From Bacilli bacterium (GTDB lineage Bacteria > Bacillota_I > Bacilli_A > RF39 > UBA660): DNA of 64,000 bases. Location of the stretch: assembly GCA_017410525.1 (NCBI GenBank), contig JAFQQQ010000001.1, positions 62,001 through 126,000 of the forward strand. Reading direction: 5' to 3'. The stretch's first letter is position 1; every line of letters starts with the position of its first letter. The translations under genes and the position numbers were made by a program. The notes under the pieces are model-generated. The model had not been told where the DNA came from. It saw only the letters and a program-made list of their open reading frames with translations, and made no database searches. This document shows positions 28,599 through 37,490 of this stretch, piece by piece.

Positions 28599-30548
28599 TT
28601 GTTCTAATTTGATTGTTGGTATTAAATCTTCTAAAGAATCATTTTTATATGTAGGTTCAGTACCTTTGATATAATAAAACATAGTAGGTTTTTTAGTGTT
28701 TTTAGAAGCAACTTCACCACTTATAGGATCAACAAGTACACCAACTACATTACTAGGTAAATCATACCATGTACTTTCTTTATCTTTTGTATAATTTTCA
28801 ACAATTTCTGCCCACATATATTTTATTTGTTTACCTTCAGCAGTTTCACTGTATCTGTTATCATCATATCCACTCCAAATACCTACAACGACATCCTTAT
28901 TGTATCCAAATATAAGATGATCAGTATCTGTAGTACCTGTTTTAACTGAATACTTTTTGGTAAGTTTACCTGCTAAGTCATAACAAGTAGGGTAATTATA
29001 ATCTATAAAATTATAATTATAAGTGCTAGTTAATATTTCATTAGTAATATAAACTAAACTAGAGTTTAATACTTGTTCTTGTTTGCTTTTATATTCATAT
29101 AAAACATTTCCATTGGAATCTTCTATTTTTTTTATAAAATGAGGAGTGCTTCTAAAACCATTACTAGCAAGTGTTCCGTATGCGCTTACCATATCAATTA
29201 AAGATATTTCTTCACTACCTAAAGCAAGAGAAGGTATTGCTTCTAAATTAGATGTTATTCCAACTCTTTTAAGCATTTCAACTAACATTTCTTCACCTAA
29301 AAACAAATGAGTTTTAACGGCGTATATATTTTCAGAATAAGCAATAGCGGCAGCCATAGATATATTTTTATTACCATATTTATTATTATAATTAGAAGGA
29401 CTATAAGTTTTATTATTAGAAAAAACAAAAGTTGTTTCTTCACTAGTGAAAGTAGTAGATTCAGTAAAACCATTTTCTAAAGCAACATAATAAAGAAATG
29501 GTTTTAAAGTCGAACCAACTTGTCTTTTCGCGCTTATGGCTCTATTGAATTGACTAACGTTATAATCTTTGCCGCCTGCAAGAGCGATTACTTCAAATGT
29601 ATTAGGATCCATTACAATACTAGCAAGTTCCATTTCTTCGTTAGTGAAATTATTTTTAATAGATTTCTCAAGTATTGTTTGAGCATTCATATCTAATGTT
29701 GTATATATTTTAAGACCACCTGTTTCCAAAAATGAAGATGGTAGTGATAATGTCTTAAGCTCATTCATAACACTATCTTGAAAATACCTTAATGTTTTTA
29801 AATTGTTATTTTCTAAATAACCATAAAACTCTAGTTTTTCATTATAAGCACTTTCCATTTCTTCGTCAGTTATAAACTCATTATTAACCATTGCTTCAAG
29901 AACTAATTTTTGTCTTTTCTTAGAATTATCGTAATTTAAAATAGGAGAATAGTTAGAAGGTGATTTAGGTATTCCAGCAAGAATACTTGCTTCAGCAAGA
30001 GTTAATTCTGAAGCACTTTTATTAAAGTAATAGTAACTAGCATTTTCAATACCATAAACACCGCCATAATTTATAGTATTTAAATAGCCCTCAAGTATTT
30101 CATCTTTACTATATTGACTTTCAAGTCTTATAGTAAGCCATGCTTCTTTTAATTTTCTTTCCCAAGTTTTATCAAACTCTAAAAACAAATTTTTCGCATA
30201 TTGTTGTGTTATAGTAGATGCTCCTTGTAAAGTCTTCCTATTTACAACATTTATGTAAAGAGATTTGGCTATTCTTAAATAATCAAATCCTTGGTGTTTA
30301 TAAAAATTTTTATCTTCAATAGAAATAGTCGCATTAATTAAATTAGGTGAAATATCCTTTAATTTAATCCATTGATCACTAGTACCATTTATTAAATTAT
30401 TTTTTGTATCATATAGATAATATCCATTAGAAGTATTAATATCAAGTTTATTAGTCATTGAAGCAATTAGATAAATACCAAGATATATAAACATAAAAAA
30501 TACTATACAAAATATACCTATTTTTATACCTTTTTTTATCTTTTTCAC
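28596..30548 (-). CDS. Class A penicillin-binding protein (PBP1A type)
   Basis: A bifunctional glycosyltransferase/transpeptidase that polymerises and cross-links peptidoglycan. It has an N-terminal anchor (about 8-30). The GT51 domain has EDKNFYKHQGFD (catalytic Glu, about 78), GASTITQQYAKNL (about 114) and the LNTINYGG region. The transpeptidase has GSTLKPF (S-x-x-K, about 344), YSENIYAVK (S-x-N, about 403) and VKTGTTDTDHLIFGY (K-T-G-T, about 532). At 650 residues it is compact, with almost no C-terminal extension. AGGTGAAAGTG precedes the ATG. Confidence 0.96.
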   Translation of the reverse strand: MKKIKKGIKIGIFCIVFFMFIYLGIYLIASMTNKLDINTSNGYYLYDTKNNLINGTSDQWIKLKDISPNLINATISIEDKNFYKHQGFDYLRIAKSLYINVVNRKTLQGASTITQQYAKNLFLEFDKTWERKLKEAWLTIRLESQYSKDEILEGYLNTINYGGVYGIENASYYYFNKSASELTLAEASILAGIPKSPSNYSPILNYDNSKKRQKLVLEAMVNNEFITDEEMESAYNEKLEFYGYLENNNLKTLRYFQDSVMNELKTLSLPSSFLETGGLKIYTTLDMNAQTILEKSIKNNFTNEEMELASIVMDPNTFEVIALAGGKDYNVSQFNRAISAKRQVGSTLKPFLYYVALENGFTESTTFTSEETTFVFSNNKTYSPSNYNNKYGNKNISMAAAIAYSENIYAVKTHLFLGEEMLVEMLKRVGITSNLEAIPSLALGSEEISLIDMVSAYGTLASNGFRSTPHFIKKIEDSNGNVLYEYKSKQEQVLNSSLVYITNEILTSTYNYNFIDYNYPTCYDLAGKLTKKYSVKTGTTDTDHLIFGYNKDVVVGIWSGYDDNRYSETAEGKQIKYMWAEIVENYTKDKESTWYDLPSNVVGVLVDPISGEVASKNTKKPTMFYYIKGTEPTYKNDSLEDLIPTIKLEQ

Positions 30549-30619
30549 ACTTTCACCTACATTCTAAAATTAGTATTGTAAAAAAATATGAAAATATGAG
30601 TGCAAAATAGAAAAAAGTA

Positions 30620-30628
30620 TGCTATAAT
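30620..30628 (+). promoter_or_regulatory. Extended -10 promoter TGC-TATAAT
   Basis: TGC at 30620-30622 directly before TATAAT at 30623-30628; no good -35 is visible. It ends 13 nt before the ATG at 30642 and rules out the earlier in-frame ATG. Confidence 0.6.
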
Positions 30629-30641
30629 GTTTGGGATGTGT

Positions 30642-30998
30642 ATGGGAAAAATTAATTTAAAAGCAAATCTTGTATCTCCAGACGAAATATTAAACATTGA
30701 TACAACTGGTATAAAAACAAGTAATAAAATTATTTATAAAGAAAATAATATTACAGTAACTATTTTAATTCAAAATAATAGAATAGAAATGAATAGAGCT
30801 TGTAATGAATATAAGATTAATTTAGTTTTTGAAAAGAATAAAAAAACTATATCTACTTATCAAGTATTTGGTATGCCAAAAACATTTGATTTAGAAACAA
30901 AAACTAAAAAGCTTATTATAAAAGAAAATAAAATAGAACTTGAATATGAGTTAGAAGGAAATCATTTCTTTTACTCATTAGAAATGGAGGGTTTATGA
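30642..30998 (+). CDS. DUF1934 (YwiB-like) beta-barrel protein
   Basis: A small soluble protein of about 118 residues, mostly beta strands, with the K-I-x-L-K-A start and ending in the EGNHFFYSLEM stretch. It lies directly before argS. This gene order and pattern match DUF1934/YwiB, a calycin-like family next to argS-rpoE in Bacilli. I start at 30642 (GGGATGTGT upstream) because the promoter overlaps the earlier in-frame ATG at 30600. Its TGA overlaps the argS ATG (ATGA). Function unknown. Confidence 0.75.
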   Translation: MGKINLKANLVSPDEILNIDTTGIKTSNKIIYKENNITVTILIQNNRIEMNRACNEYKINLVFEKNKKTISTYQVFGMPKTFDLETKTKKLIIKENKIELEYELEGNHFFYSLEMEGL

Positions 30999-32692
30999 TA
31001 CTAGAAAAATTAAGTGAAATAATAACTAATATAGCTAACACTTTAGGTTATAATGAATATTTAAGAGTTATTAAATCTAATAGGCCAGATTTATGCGATT
31101 ACCAATGTGATGAAGTATTTAAATTAACTAAAATATATCATAAATCACCTATAGAAATAGGAGAAGAAATAGTTAATAAAATAAATGAAATAGAACATTT
31201 TAATAATTATTTTGATAAGGTAGAGTTTTGTAAACCAGGATTTATAAATATAACAGTTAGTAATAAGTTTATAAATGACTCATTAAAACTAATGGATAAT
31301 AATGCTAAGTTTAATATAAAAGTTCCAAGTACTGTAGAAACTTATGTAGTTGATTATGGTGGTCCAAATGTTGCTAAACCACTTCATGTAGGTCATATGA
31401 GACCTGCTGTAGTAGGTGAATCTATTAAAAGACTAATAGATTATATGGGGCATAAAACTATATCAGATGTTCATTTAGGAGATATTGGACTTCCTATAGG
31501 AGAAGTTATATATGCATGTCTTAGAGATAATGTATTACCAAATCAAATAACTTTAGAATATTTAAATAAAGTATATCCTGAAATGAGTGCTATAGTAAAA
31601 GAAAATGAACAAATAAAAGAAAAATGTGCTTCTATTATTAAGGATGTACAAGATAAAAAGAATTATTTAGATTATTGGAAAAAGATATGTGAAATATCAA
31701 ATCTTGATATAAAAAGACTTTATAAGTATTTGGATATATCATTTGATTATTGGTATGGTGAATCTGATGCATATGATTATATACCTAAAGTAAAAGATTA
31801 TTTAGAAGAAAAAGAATTACTTAAAGAAAGTCAAGGTGCTAAAGTAGTATTTATAAATAAAGAAGAAGATAAAATAGAATATCCACCTTTAATATTTCAA
31901 AAAAGTAATGGCGCATTCCTATACGAAAGTTCTGATTTAGGAACAATATATCAAAGAATGGAAGACTTTAATCCAGATTATATTTTATATGTAACAGATC
32001 AAAGACAAGCCATGCACTTTGAACAAGTATTTAGAGTTTGTGAATTAAGTAAGATGACAAAAGATACAAAATTACTTCATTTACCACACGGTACAATAAA
32101 TGGTATGGATGGTAAACCTTATAAAACAAGAAGTGGAGAAACTCCAAAACTTGATGACTTATTTAATGAAGTAAAAGAAATATTTATATCTAAAAAAGAA
32201 TCTAATAAAGATATGAAAGAAGAAGATATAAATAAAATAGTAAACTCTATATTAAAATTTGCTGATTTACAAAATGGTAGAGATAGAGATTACATATTTG
32301 ATTTAAATAAATTTAGTGATACTCAAGGTAAAACAGGGCCATATATTTTATATACTTATCTTAGAATGAATAAAATAGTTGAAAAATATGAAAATAATAT
32401 AAATAATTTAAGTAATAAAATATATAATAATTATGATAGAGATTTAAGAATAGGAATAATTGATTTAGAAAATTCTTTAAATAATGCATTTAAAGAATTT
32501 AAACCAAATTATATAGCTGAATATATATATAATATATGTGTTCTTATGAATTCATTCTATCAAAACAATCACATATCTAATCTAGAAGATAAAGAAAACT
32601 TAAGTGATTGGGTAAGTGTCATTAAACTTGCTAATAAAATAATAAAAGAAATGTTAAATTTACTTATAATAGATATACCTACAGAAATGTAG
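30995..32692 (+). CDS. argS: Arginyl-tRNA synthetase
   Basis: Charges tRNA(Arg). A class I synthetase with an N-terminal Add1 tRNA-recognition domain (about 1-110). The HIGH motif appears as KPLHVGHMRPAVVGES (about residue 130). YVTDQRQAMHFEQVF and the DGKPYKTRSGETPKLDDL region mark the Arg-specific active site. A DALR-type C-terminal domain (about 440-565) follows. The length of 565 residues is normal. It sits in an operon with the DUF1934 gene upstream (ATGA overlap) and rpoE downstream, a gene order typical of Bacilli. Confidence 0.97.
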   Translation: MILEKLSEIITNIANTLGYNEYLRVIKSNRPDLCDYQCDEVFKLTKIYHKSPIEIGEEIVNKINEIEHFNNYFDKVEFCKPGFINITVSNKFINDSLKLMDNNAKFNIKVPSTVETYVVDYGGPNVAKPLHVGHMRPAVVGESIKRLIDYMGHKTISDVHLGDIGLPIGEVIYACLRDNVLPNQITLEYLNKVYPEMSAIVKENEQIKEKCASIIKDVQDKKNYLDYWKKICEISNLDIKRLYKYLDISFDYWYGESDAYDYIPKVKDYLEEKELLKESQGAKVVFINKEEDKIEYPPLIFQKSNGAFLYESSDLGTIYQRMEDFNPDYILYVTDQRQAMHFEQVFRVCELSKMTKDTKLLHLPHGTINGMDGKPYKTRSGETPKLDDLFNEVKEIFISKKESNKDMKEEDINKIVNSILKFADLQNGRDRDYIFDLNKFSDTQGKTGPYILYTYLRMNKIVEKYENNINNLSNKIYNNYDRDLRIGIIDLENSLNNAFKEFKPNYIAEYIYNICVLMNSFYQNNHISNLEDKENLSDWVSVIKLANKIIKEMLNLLIIDIPTEM

Positions 32693-32710
32693 TTGGAGGG
32701 AGTTATTGTT

Positions 32711-33148
32711 ATGAAATTAAAAGATATGAAAAAAGAAGAGTTAGAAGTACTTTCTTATACAGATTTAACAGAAATGATTTTAAAAGAAAATAAGAAACCA
32801 ATGAATACAGCAAATATATTTAAGAAAATATGTGATTTACTTGAATTAAGTGAAGAAGAATATTCTTCTAAAATAGGGGATTACTACACATCTTTAACAA
32901 CTGATAAAAGATTCTTGCTTCTTGATACTGCTGAATGGGATTTAAAAGATAAACATAAAGTAGAAATTGTTTTAGACGAAGATGATGAAGAAGTATTTGA
33001 TGAAGAAGAAATAGAAGATAGGGAAGAATCAGAAGAAGAAAATGATGAATCTATAGAAATAACAGATGATGAAATAGATTTAGATGATTCAGATGATTTA
33101 GAAGAATTATCAATAGTAAGTGATGATGAAATGGAAGATGATATGTAG
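32711..33148 (+). CDS. rpoE: RNA polymerase delta subunit
   Basis: The delta factor raises RNA polymerase recycling and sensitivity to initiating NTP levels. The N-terminal HARE-HTH domain (about 1-85; SYTDLTEMILKENKKPMNTA, KIGDYYTSLTTDKRFLLLD) is followed by the family's typical acidic tail of more than 50 Asp/Glu-rich residues. I start at the ATG at 32711, with GGAGGGAG just after the argS stop; a TTG at 32693 would contain the ribosome site. Presence of delta supports a Bacilli assignment. Confidence 0.93.
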   Translation: MKLKDMKKEELEVLSYTDLTEMILKENKKPMNTANIFKKICDLLELSEEEYSSKIGDYYTSLTTDKRFLLLDTAEWDLKDKHKVEIVLDEDDEEVFDEEEIEDREESEEENDESIEITDDEIDLDDSDDLEELSIVSDDEMEDDM

Positions 33149-33161
33149 TCTTCTTTTTTTT
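33133..33161 (+). terminator. Rho-independent terminator
   Basis: GAAGA (33134-33138) pairs with TCTTC (33149-33153), followed by eight T residues. Confidence 0.65.
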
Positions 33162-33215
33162 GTATATTTTTTTATAAGTGGATAATAGTGTTGAATATAA
33201 AATAATTATAAAGAC

Positions 33216-33244
33216 TTGTAAATATAATATAATTATAGTATAAT
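33216..33244 (+). promoter_or_regulatory. Promoter for prfA, TTGTAA-N17-TATAAT
   Basis: -35 TTGTAA (33216-33221), 17-bp spacer, -10 TATAAT (33239-33244), 26 nt before the prfA ATG. Confidence 0.7.
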
Positions 33245-33270
33245 TTATATGTTTTGAAAGGGAGATTTTC

Positions 33271-34326
33271 ATGATAGAAAGATTAGAAAACATAGAAAAA
33301 AGATATAACGAAATAATGGAAGAAATAACTAAACCTGAGGTACTTGGCGACATTAAGAGAACTATGGAATTAAGTAAGGAACAATCTAGTTTAAGAGAAA
33401 ATTATGAAGCATATCAAGAATATAAAAAAGTATTAGAAAATATAAATGCTGCTAAAGAGTTAATGAAAGATCCTGAAATGGGAGAATTTGCTAAAGAAGA
33501 ATATCAAGAAAATGAAGAAAAAAGAAAAAAAATGGAAGCAGATTTTGAGATAATGTTATTACCAAAAGATCCTAATGATGGAAAAGATGTTATTGTTGAA
33601 ATAAGAGGAGCAGCTGGTGGTGATGAAGCTAATATCTTTGCAGGAGATCTTTATAGAATGTATACTTATTATTCTGAAAAAAACGGATGGAAAGTAGAAG
33701 AAATAAATGCTGAGGCTGGTGAAGCTGGAGGATATTCTCAAGTAGAGTTTAAAATAAAAGGAGATAATGTTTATTCTAAACTTAAATATGAAAGTGGTTC
33801 ACATAGAGTGCAGAGAATACCTACAACTGAATCAAATGGCAGAATACAAACTTCAACTGCTACTGTACTTGTTATGCCTGAAGTAGATGATATTGATATT
33901 GAAATTAAAGATTGTGATTTAAGAATAGATACTTACTGTGCGTCTGGACATGGTGGCCAAGGAGTTAATACAACACCATCAGCAGTAAGAATAACACATT
34001 TACCAACTAATACAGTTGTTACTTGTCAAAATCAAAGAAGTCAAATACAAAATAAAGCAGAGGCTATGGAAGTATTAAAATCTAGACTATATCAAATGGA
34101 ATTAGAGCGTCAAGAAAGTGAACTTGGAAGCGAGAGAAGAAACAAAATAGGCACTGGAGATAGATCAGAAAAAATTCGCACTTATAATTATCCTCAAAAT
34201 AGAGTTACAGATCATAGAATTGGTTTTTCTACTATGCAATTAGAAAGAGTAATGGATGGGGAAATTGATGATATAATTGAAGCTTTAATTACTGAAGATC
34301 AAGCACGCAAATTAAGAGGAGAATAA
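33271..34326 (+). CDS. prfA: Peptide chain release factor 1
   Basis: Terminates translation at UAA and UAG. The codon-recognition tripeptide P-x-T is seen in [18 protein letters not shown]. The hydrolysis motif GGQ lies in [16 protein letters not shown] (about residue 227). The N-terminal coiled-coil domain 1 (about 1-100) is normal for RF1 and absent from short relatives. At 351 residues it is typical. GAAAGGGAGATTTTC precedes the ATG. It is followed by the methyltransferase gene that modifies its GGQ glutamine. Confidence 0.98.
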   Translation: MIERLENIEKRYNEIMEEITKPEVLGDIKRTMELSKEQSSLRENYEAYQEYKKVLENINAAKELMKDPEMGEFAKEEYQENEEKRKKMEADFEIMLLPKDPNDGKDVIVEIRGAAGGDEANIFAGDLYRMYTYYSEKNGWKVEEINAEAGEAGGYSQVEFKIKGDNVYSKLKYESGSHRVQRIPTTESNGRIQTSTATVLVMPEVDDIDIEIKDCDLRIDTYCASGHGGQGVNTTPSAVRITHLPTNTVVTCQNQRSQIQNKAEAMEVLKSRLYQMELERQESELGSERRNKIGTGDRSEKIRTYNYPQNRVTDHRIGFSTMQLERVMDGEIDDIIEALITEDQARKLRGE

Positions 34327-34354
34327 TATTTTTCTTTTAAATTAAGGGGGATTT

Positions 34355-35062
34355 ATGGAAGGAATAGAATATTTAAAGAAATATTATAAAGGCAATATAG
34401 AAGATGGTATAAAAAGATTTGAAGCTGGTGAACCTGTTCAATATATAGTGGGAGATGTTGATTTTTATGGTAATACTATAAAGGTTGATAAAAGAGTATT
34501 AATACCTAGATTTGAAACTGAAGGATTATGTGAGATTGCTTTAAGTTATTTAACGAATGATAATTTAAATGTAATTGATTTAGGCACAGGTAGTGGATGT
34601 ATACCAATTACTTTAAAAAAGAAATTACCTAATATAAATATGGATGCGGTTGATATTAGTAGTGATGCATTGGAACTGGCAAAAGAAAATGCAAAACTTA
34701 ATGATGTAGAAATAAACTATTATGAAAGAGATATGTTATATCCTATAGATAAAAAATATGATTGTATAATAAGTAATCCACCTTATTTACCTTATGGTGG
34801 AGAAGTAATGGATATTGTTAAAAATAATGAGCCACATTTAGCTTTGTTTGCAGATAACAATGGATATTATTTTTATGAAGGTATTTTGAAAAATTATAAA
34901 GAGTATTTAAATAATAAATATGTTATCTTATTTGAGATAGGTTATAATCAAGGCCAAAAAGTTTGTGAACTTGCTCATACTTATTTGACTTGTAATACTA
35001 TTGTAAAACAAGATTTACAAGGTTATGATAGATATGTGATTATAACAAGTAAAAAGAATTAA
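34355..35062 (+). CDS. prmC: Release-factor glutamine methyltransferase
   Basis: Methylates the Gln of the GGQ loop in release factors using SAM. The SAM-binding motif is DLGTGSGCIPITL (about residue 75) and the catalytic NPPYLP is at about 141. The family marker RFEAGEPVQYIVG...LIPRFETE lies near the N-terminus. At 235 residues it is 40-50 shorter than usual: the N-terminal helical RF-binding domain is mostly reduced. AAGGGGGATTT precedes the ATG, 28 nt after prfA, so the pair is likely cotranscribed. Confidence 0.94.
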   Translation: MEGIEYLKKYYKGNIEDGIKRFEAGEPVQYIVGDVDFYGNTIKVDKRVLIPRFETEGLCEIALSYLTNDNLNVIDLGTGSGCIPITLKKKLPNINMDAVDISSDALELAKENAKLNDVEINYYERDMLYPIDKKYDCIISNPPYLPYGGEVMDIVKNNEPHLALFADNNGYYFYEGILKNYKEYLNNKYVILFEIGYNQGQKVCELAHTYLTCNTIVKQDLQGYDRYVIITSKKN

Positions 35063-35082
35063 TTATTGTTAATTCTTTTTAT
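35051..35082 (+). terminator. Rho-independent terminator
   Basis: AAAAAGAATTAA (35051-35062) pairs with TTAATTCTTTTT (35069-35080). Confidence 0.8.
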
Positions 35083-35110
35083 TTTTTGTATAATATAAAT
35101 TGGTGATAGT

Positions 35111-35731
35111 ATGGACTTATGGATGTATGAAAAAGAACTTTATAAAAAAGGTATAGAATATATAGGTGGAGTAGATGAAGTAGGTAGAGGACCTTTAATT
35201 GGTAATGTAGTTGCTGCTTGTTGTGTTCTTCCTAAAAATTTTAAATTAGATGGGCTTAATGATTCAAAGAAGTTAACTGAGAAAAAAAGAGATGAATATT
35301 ATGATTATATAATAGAAAATTGTATTGCTTATGGTATAGGTAAAGTAAGTCCTGAAGAAATAGATAAAATAAATATATATGAAGCGAGTCGTAAAGCTAT
35401 GATGATTGCTATAGAGAAAGTTAGAAAACAAATTGATTTGAATTATGTTTTAGTTGATGCAATGCCGCTTCCTGATTTAGATATACCATCAACTTCAATA
35501 ATTAAAGGGGATGCTAAAAGTATTAGTATAGCTGCTGCTAGTGTGATTGCTAAAGTAACTAGAGATCGTGAAATGTATGAATTAGATGAAAAATATCCTA
35601 TTTATGGATTTAAAAATCATAAGGGTTATCCAACAAAGAAACACATAGAAGCTATAAATAAATATGGTTTAATTGATGGGTATAGAAAAAGTTATGGTCC
35701 TGTAAAAGAGGTAGTAGATGCAAGTAAATAA
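35111..35731 (+). CDS. rnhB: Ribonuclease HII
   Basis: Removes ribonucleotides from RNA-DNA hybrids. The catalytic motif GVDEVGRGPL (Asp-Glu, about residues 19-28) is present. SKKLTEKKRDEYY, VDAMPLP and SIAAASVIAKVTRDREM complete the active site. The C-terminal HKGYPTKKHIEA matches the RNase HII family. At 206 residues it is normal. GGTGATAGT precedes the ATG; TATAAT (35089-35094) ends 16 nt before it. The last bases overlap the next gene. Confidence 0.97.
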   Translation: MDLWMYEKELYKKGIEYIGGVDEVGRGPLIGNVVAACCVLPKNFKLDGLNDSKKLTEKKRDEYYDYIIENCIAYGIGKVSPEEIDKINIYEASRKAMMIAIEKVRKQIDLNYVLVDAMPLPDLDIPSTSIIKGDAKSISIAAASVIAKVTRDREMYELDEKYPIYGFKNHKGYPTKKHIEAINKYGLIDGYRKSYGPVKEVVDASK

Positions 35732-36215
35732 AGTGGTAGTTGGTCCACTCGAAACAAATTGTTATATATTAACTATAAATAATAAATGTTTAGTTATAGA
35801 TCCAGGAGATGAAATAGATAAAATAAAACAAGAAATAGATAAGAAAAAAATTGTTGGTGTTATTGTTACTCATCATCATTTTGATCATATAGGAGGACTA
35901 AATTATTTTGATAAGAATTTAATATTAGATAAAAATAATTTAGAAGAAAAAGAATACAATATAGAAGATTTTATTTTTGAAGTTATATATACTCCAGGTC
36001 ATAAAGAAGATGCAATTACTATTTATTTTAAACAATATAGTATCATGTTTACAGGAGATTTCATATTTGAAGGTGCTATAGGAAGAGTGGATTTAGAAGG
36101 TGGTAGTACTATAGATATGAAGAAAAGTTTAAATAAAATAAAGAAATATTATGGTGGTATAAATGTATATCCGGGTCATGGTAACAGTACTTATTTATAT
36201 AAAGAAATTGACTAA
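35718..36215 (+). CDS. MBL-fold hydrolase, glyoxalase II-like
   Basis: A small metallo-beta-lactamase-fold hydrolase of 165 residues. Metal motif THHHFDHIGG (H-x-H-x-D-H, about 51-60), YTPGHKEDAITIYF (third His), FTGDFIFEGAIGRVDL (bridging Asp) and VYPGHG (last His). It resembles YqgX-type proteins of Bacilli that hydrolyse thioesters. It overlaps rnhB by 14 nt and uses AGAGGTAGTAG as ribosome site, so translation is probably coupled. Confidence 0.9.
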   Translation: MQVNKVVVGPLETNCYILTINNKCLVIDPGDEIDKIKQEIDKKKIVGVIVTHHHFDHIGGLNYFDKNLILDKNNLEEKEYNIEDFIFEVIYTPGHKEDAITIYFKQYSIMFTGDFIFEGAIGRVDLEGGSTIDMKKSLNKIKKYYGGINVYPGHGNSTYLYKEID

Positions 36216-36233
36216 AAGGTAAGTGTGTGTTAA

Positions 36234-36257
36234 AATATCACTACTTTGGGTGATATT
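36234..36257 (+). repeat. 8-bp inverted repeat over ribosome site
   Basis: AATATCAC (36234-36241) and GTGATATT (36250-36257) are perfect inverted repeats with an 8-nt spacer, ending at the base before the ATG at 36258. They include the GGTGAT ribosome site. They could be an RNA hairpin in read-through transcripts or a DNA operator at the TAAAAT -10 (36231-36236). Confidence 0.5.
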
Positions 36258-36761
36258 ATGGATAATATAAAATTAGTAAATATTAATGGTAATAAAGACT
36301 TAATAATACAAGGTGTTTTATTTGATGATGAACATACTTGTTACCACGACTATCAAGATTTTAATGATATAATTATTGGATTTATGTTGGTTGCTGATAA
36401 TTATGGAATATTTAATAATGATGAGTTTATTGGTTTAATAAGTATATTCCCACATTATTATAAAGATACAAGTAGATTAGAAATATCTATTAGTATAAAG
36501 AGTGAATATAGAAATAAAAAAATAGGTAAGCATTCTTTAAAAAATATAATAGACATTTGTTTTAAAGAAGAAAATAATAAAAGTATACATTTATCAATAA
36601 GAGAAGATAATATTAAATCTAGAAAAATGGCTGAAGGTTGTGGATTTAAATTATATAAGGGTTATAAATGCGATAATACATTTGCTGATTTAGATGGTAA
36701 TATTATCCCGCAAGTTCAATATTTATTAAAAAGAAAAGATTATTTAAAGGGAGAACTATGA
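36258..36761 (+). CDS. GNAT-family N-acetyltransferase (RimJ/RimL-like)
   Basis: Predicted acetyl-CoA-dependent N-acetyltransferase of 167 residues. RLEISISIKSEYRNKKIGKHSLKNIID gives the acetyl-CoA pocket, and SIHLSIREDNIKSRKMAEGCGFKLYKGY matches the C-terminal substrate half of RimJ/RimL-type enzymes. I choose the ATG at 36258 (GGGTGATATT upstream); a TTG at 36246 is less likely. The stop overlaps the ATG of the next gene (ATGA). The target is unknown. Confidence 0.85.
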   Translation: MDNIKLVNINGNKDLIIQGVLFDDEHTCYHDYQDFNDIIIGFMLVADNYGIFNNDEFIGLISIFPHYYKDTSRLEISISIKSEYRNKKIGKHSLKNIIDICFKEENNKSIHLSIREDNIKSRKMAEGCGFKLYKGYKCDNTFADLDGNIIPQVQYLLKRKDYLKGEL

Positions 36762-37216
36762 CATTAACAGAGAAAAAGAAAATAAATTTAAAAAGAATTG
36801 AAACAGCAAGATTTACTTTAAATATGTATCTTGCAAATGGTTTTATAACTGAAGAAGATATACTTCGTTTATTAAAAGTAAAAAGCAATTATGGATTTAA
36901 GTATAAAGACAGAAAACATTCTTATAAATCAAGTGTATTAAGAGATATATTTAATTCACCTTTTATATTATGTGATCAAGATTGTTTAAGTCTAAATATA
37001 AAACAATTATTACCTATAATTTTAAAAACTAGATATGATAAAGAAATAGATGAATTAAAATATATGTTAGAAAATGGTTTTATAACTAAAGAAGAATATA
37101 TAGAAGAAGAGAAGTTAATAAAATATAATTATTATGGCAGTTCAAAAGATGGAAAAAATATATTAAAAATTGGACACGTAGATAATTTGTTAGATAATAA
37201 AATAAAAGTAAGATAA
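36758..37216 (+). CDS. Hypothetical protein with two SHOCT-like motifs
   Basis: I do not recognise the whole protein (152 residues, soluble, Lys-rich). It contains two similar helical pieces, LANGFITEEDILRLL (about 25-39) and LENGFITKEEYIEEEKL (about 105-121). These resemble the short SHOCT oligomerisation motif (G-x-I-T-x-E-E). At the DNA level they share 15 identical bases. Between them is a SPFILCDQDC stretch with two Cys. The ATGA overlap with the GNAT gene and GGGAGAACT before the ATG imply coupled expression. Confidence 0.65.
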   Translation: MTLTEKKKINLKRIETARFTLNMYLANGFITEEDILRLLKVKSNYGFKYKDRKHSYKSSVLRDIFNSPFILCDQDCLSLNIKQLLPIILKTRYDKEIDELKYMLENGFITKEEYIEEEKLIKYNYYGSSKDGKNILKIGHVDNLLDNKIKVR

Positions 37217-37239
37217 GTATTTATTTTTATTAAAAAGTG

Positions 37240-37248
37240 TGTTATAAT
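37240..37248 (+). promoter_or_regulatory. Extended -10 promoter for the T-box-pheST operon
   Basis: TGT (37240-37242) precedes TATAAT (37243-37248); it starts the long T-box leader. Confidence 0.65.
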
Positions 37249-37254
37249 TTATAC

Positions 37255-37477
37255 GTTAAAGCAAAGACGAAAGAGTAGTAGTAAGTCTAATTGTTATTTA
37301 GAGAAAAAGTGGTTGGTGAAAACTTTTAATAAATTCTTATGAATTCACTTTCTAGCGTTATTAATAGTAAACGAGTGATGAGCGTTATATCATTTAAAGA
37401 TAATATGTATTTAACTATTATGAAATAGGGTGGTACCGTCTATACTAGGCCCCTATATTTTATAATAGTTTTTTTGT
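37255..37477 (+). promoter_or_regulatory. T-box leader, specific for tRNA(Phe)
   Basis: A leader of about 240 nt that reads tRNA charging and controls transcription of pheST. The conserved T-box core AGGGTGGTACCG is at 37427-37438. The candidate specifier codon is TTC (Phe) at 37344-37346, within GAATTCACTTTCT. The terminator stem AACTATTAT...ATAATAGTT (about 37413-37470) ends in a T-run and contains the T-box core, so binding of uncharged tRNA can switch it to the antiterminator. The specifier fits the downstream phenylalanyl-tRNA synthetase. Confidence 0.93.
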
Positions 37478-37490
37478 TAGGAGGAATAGT

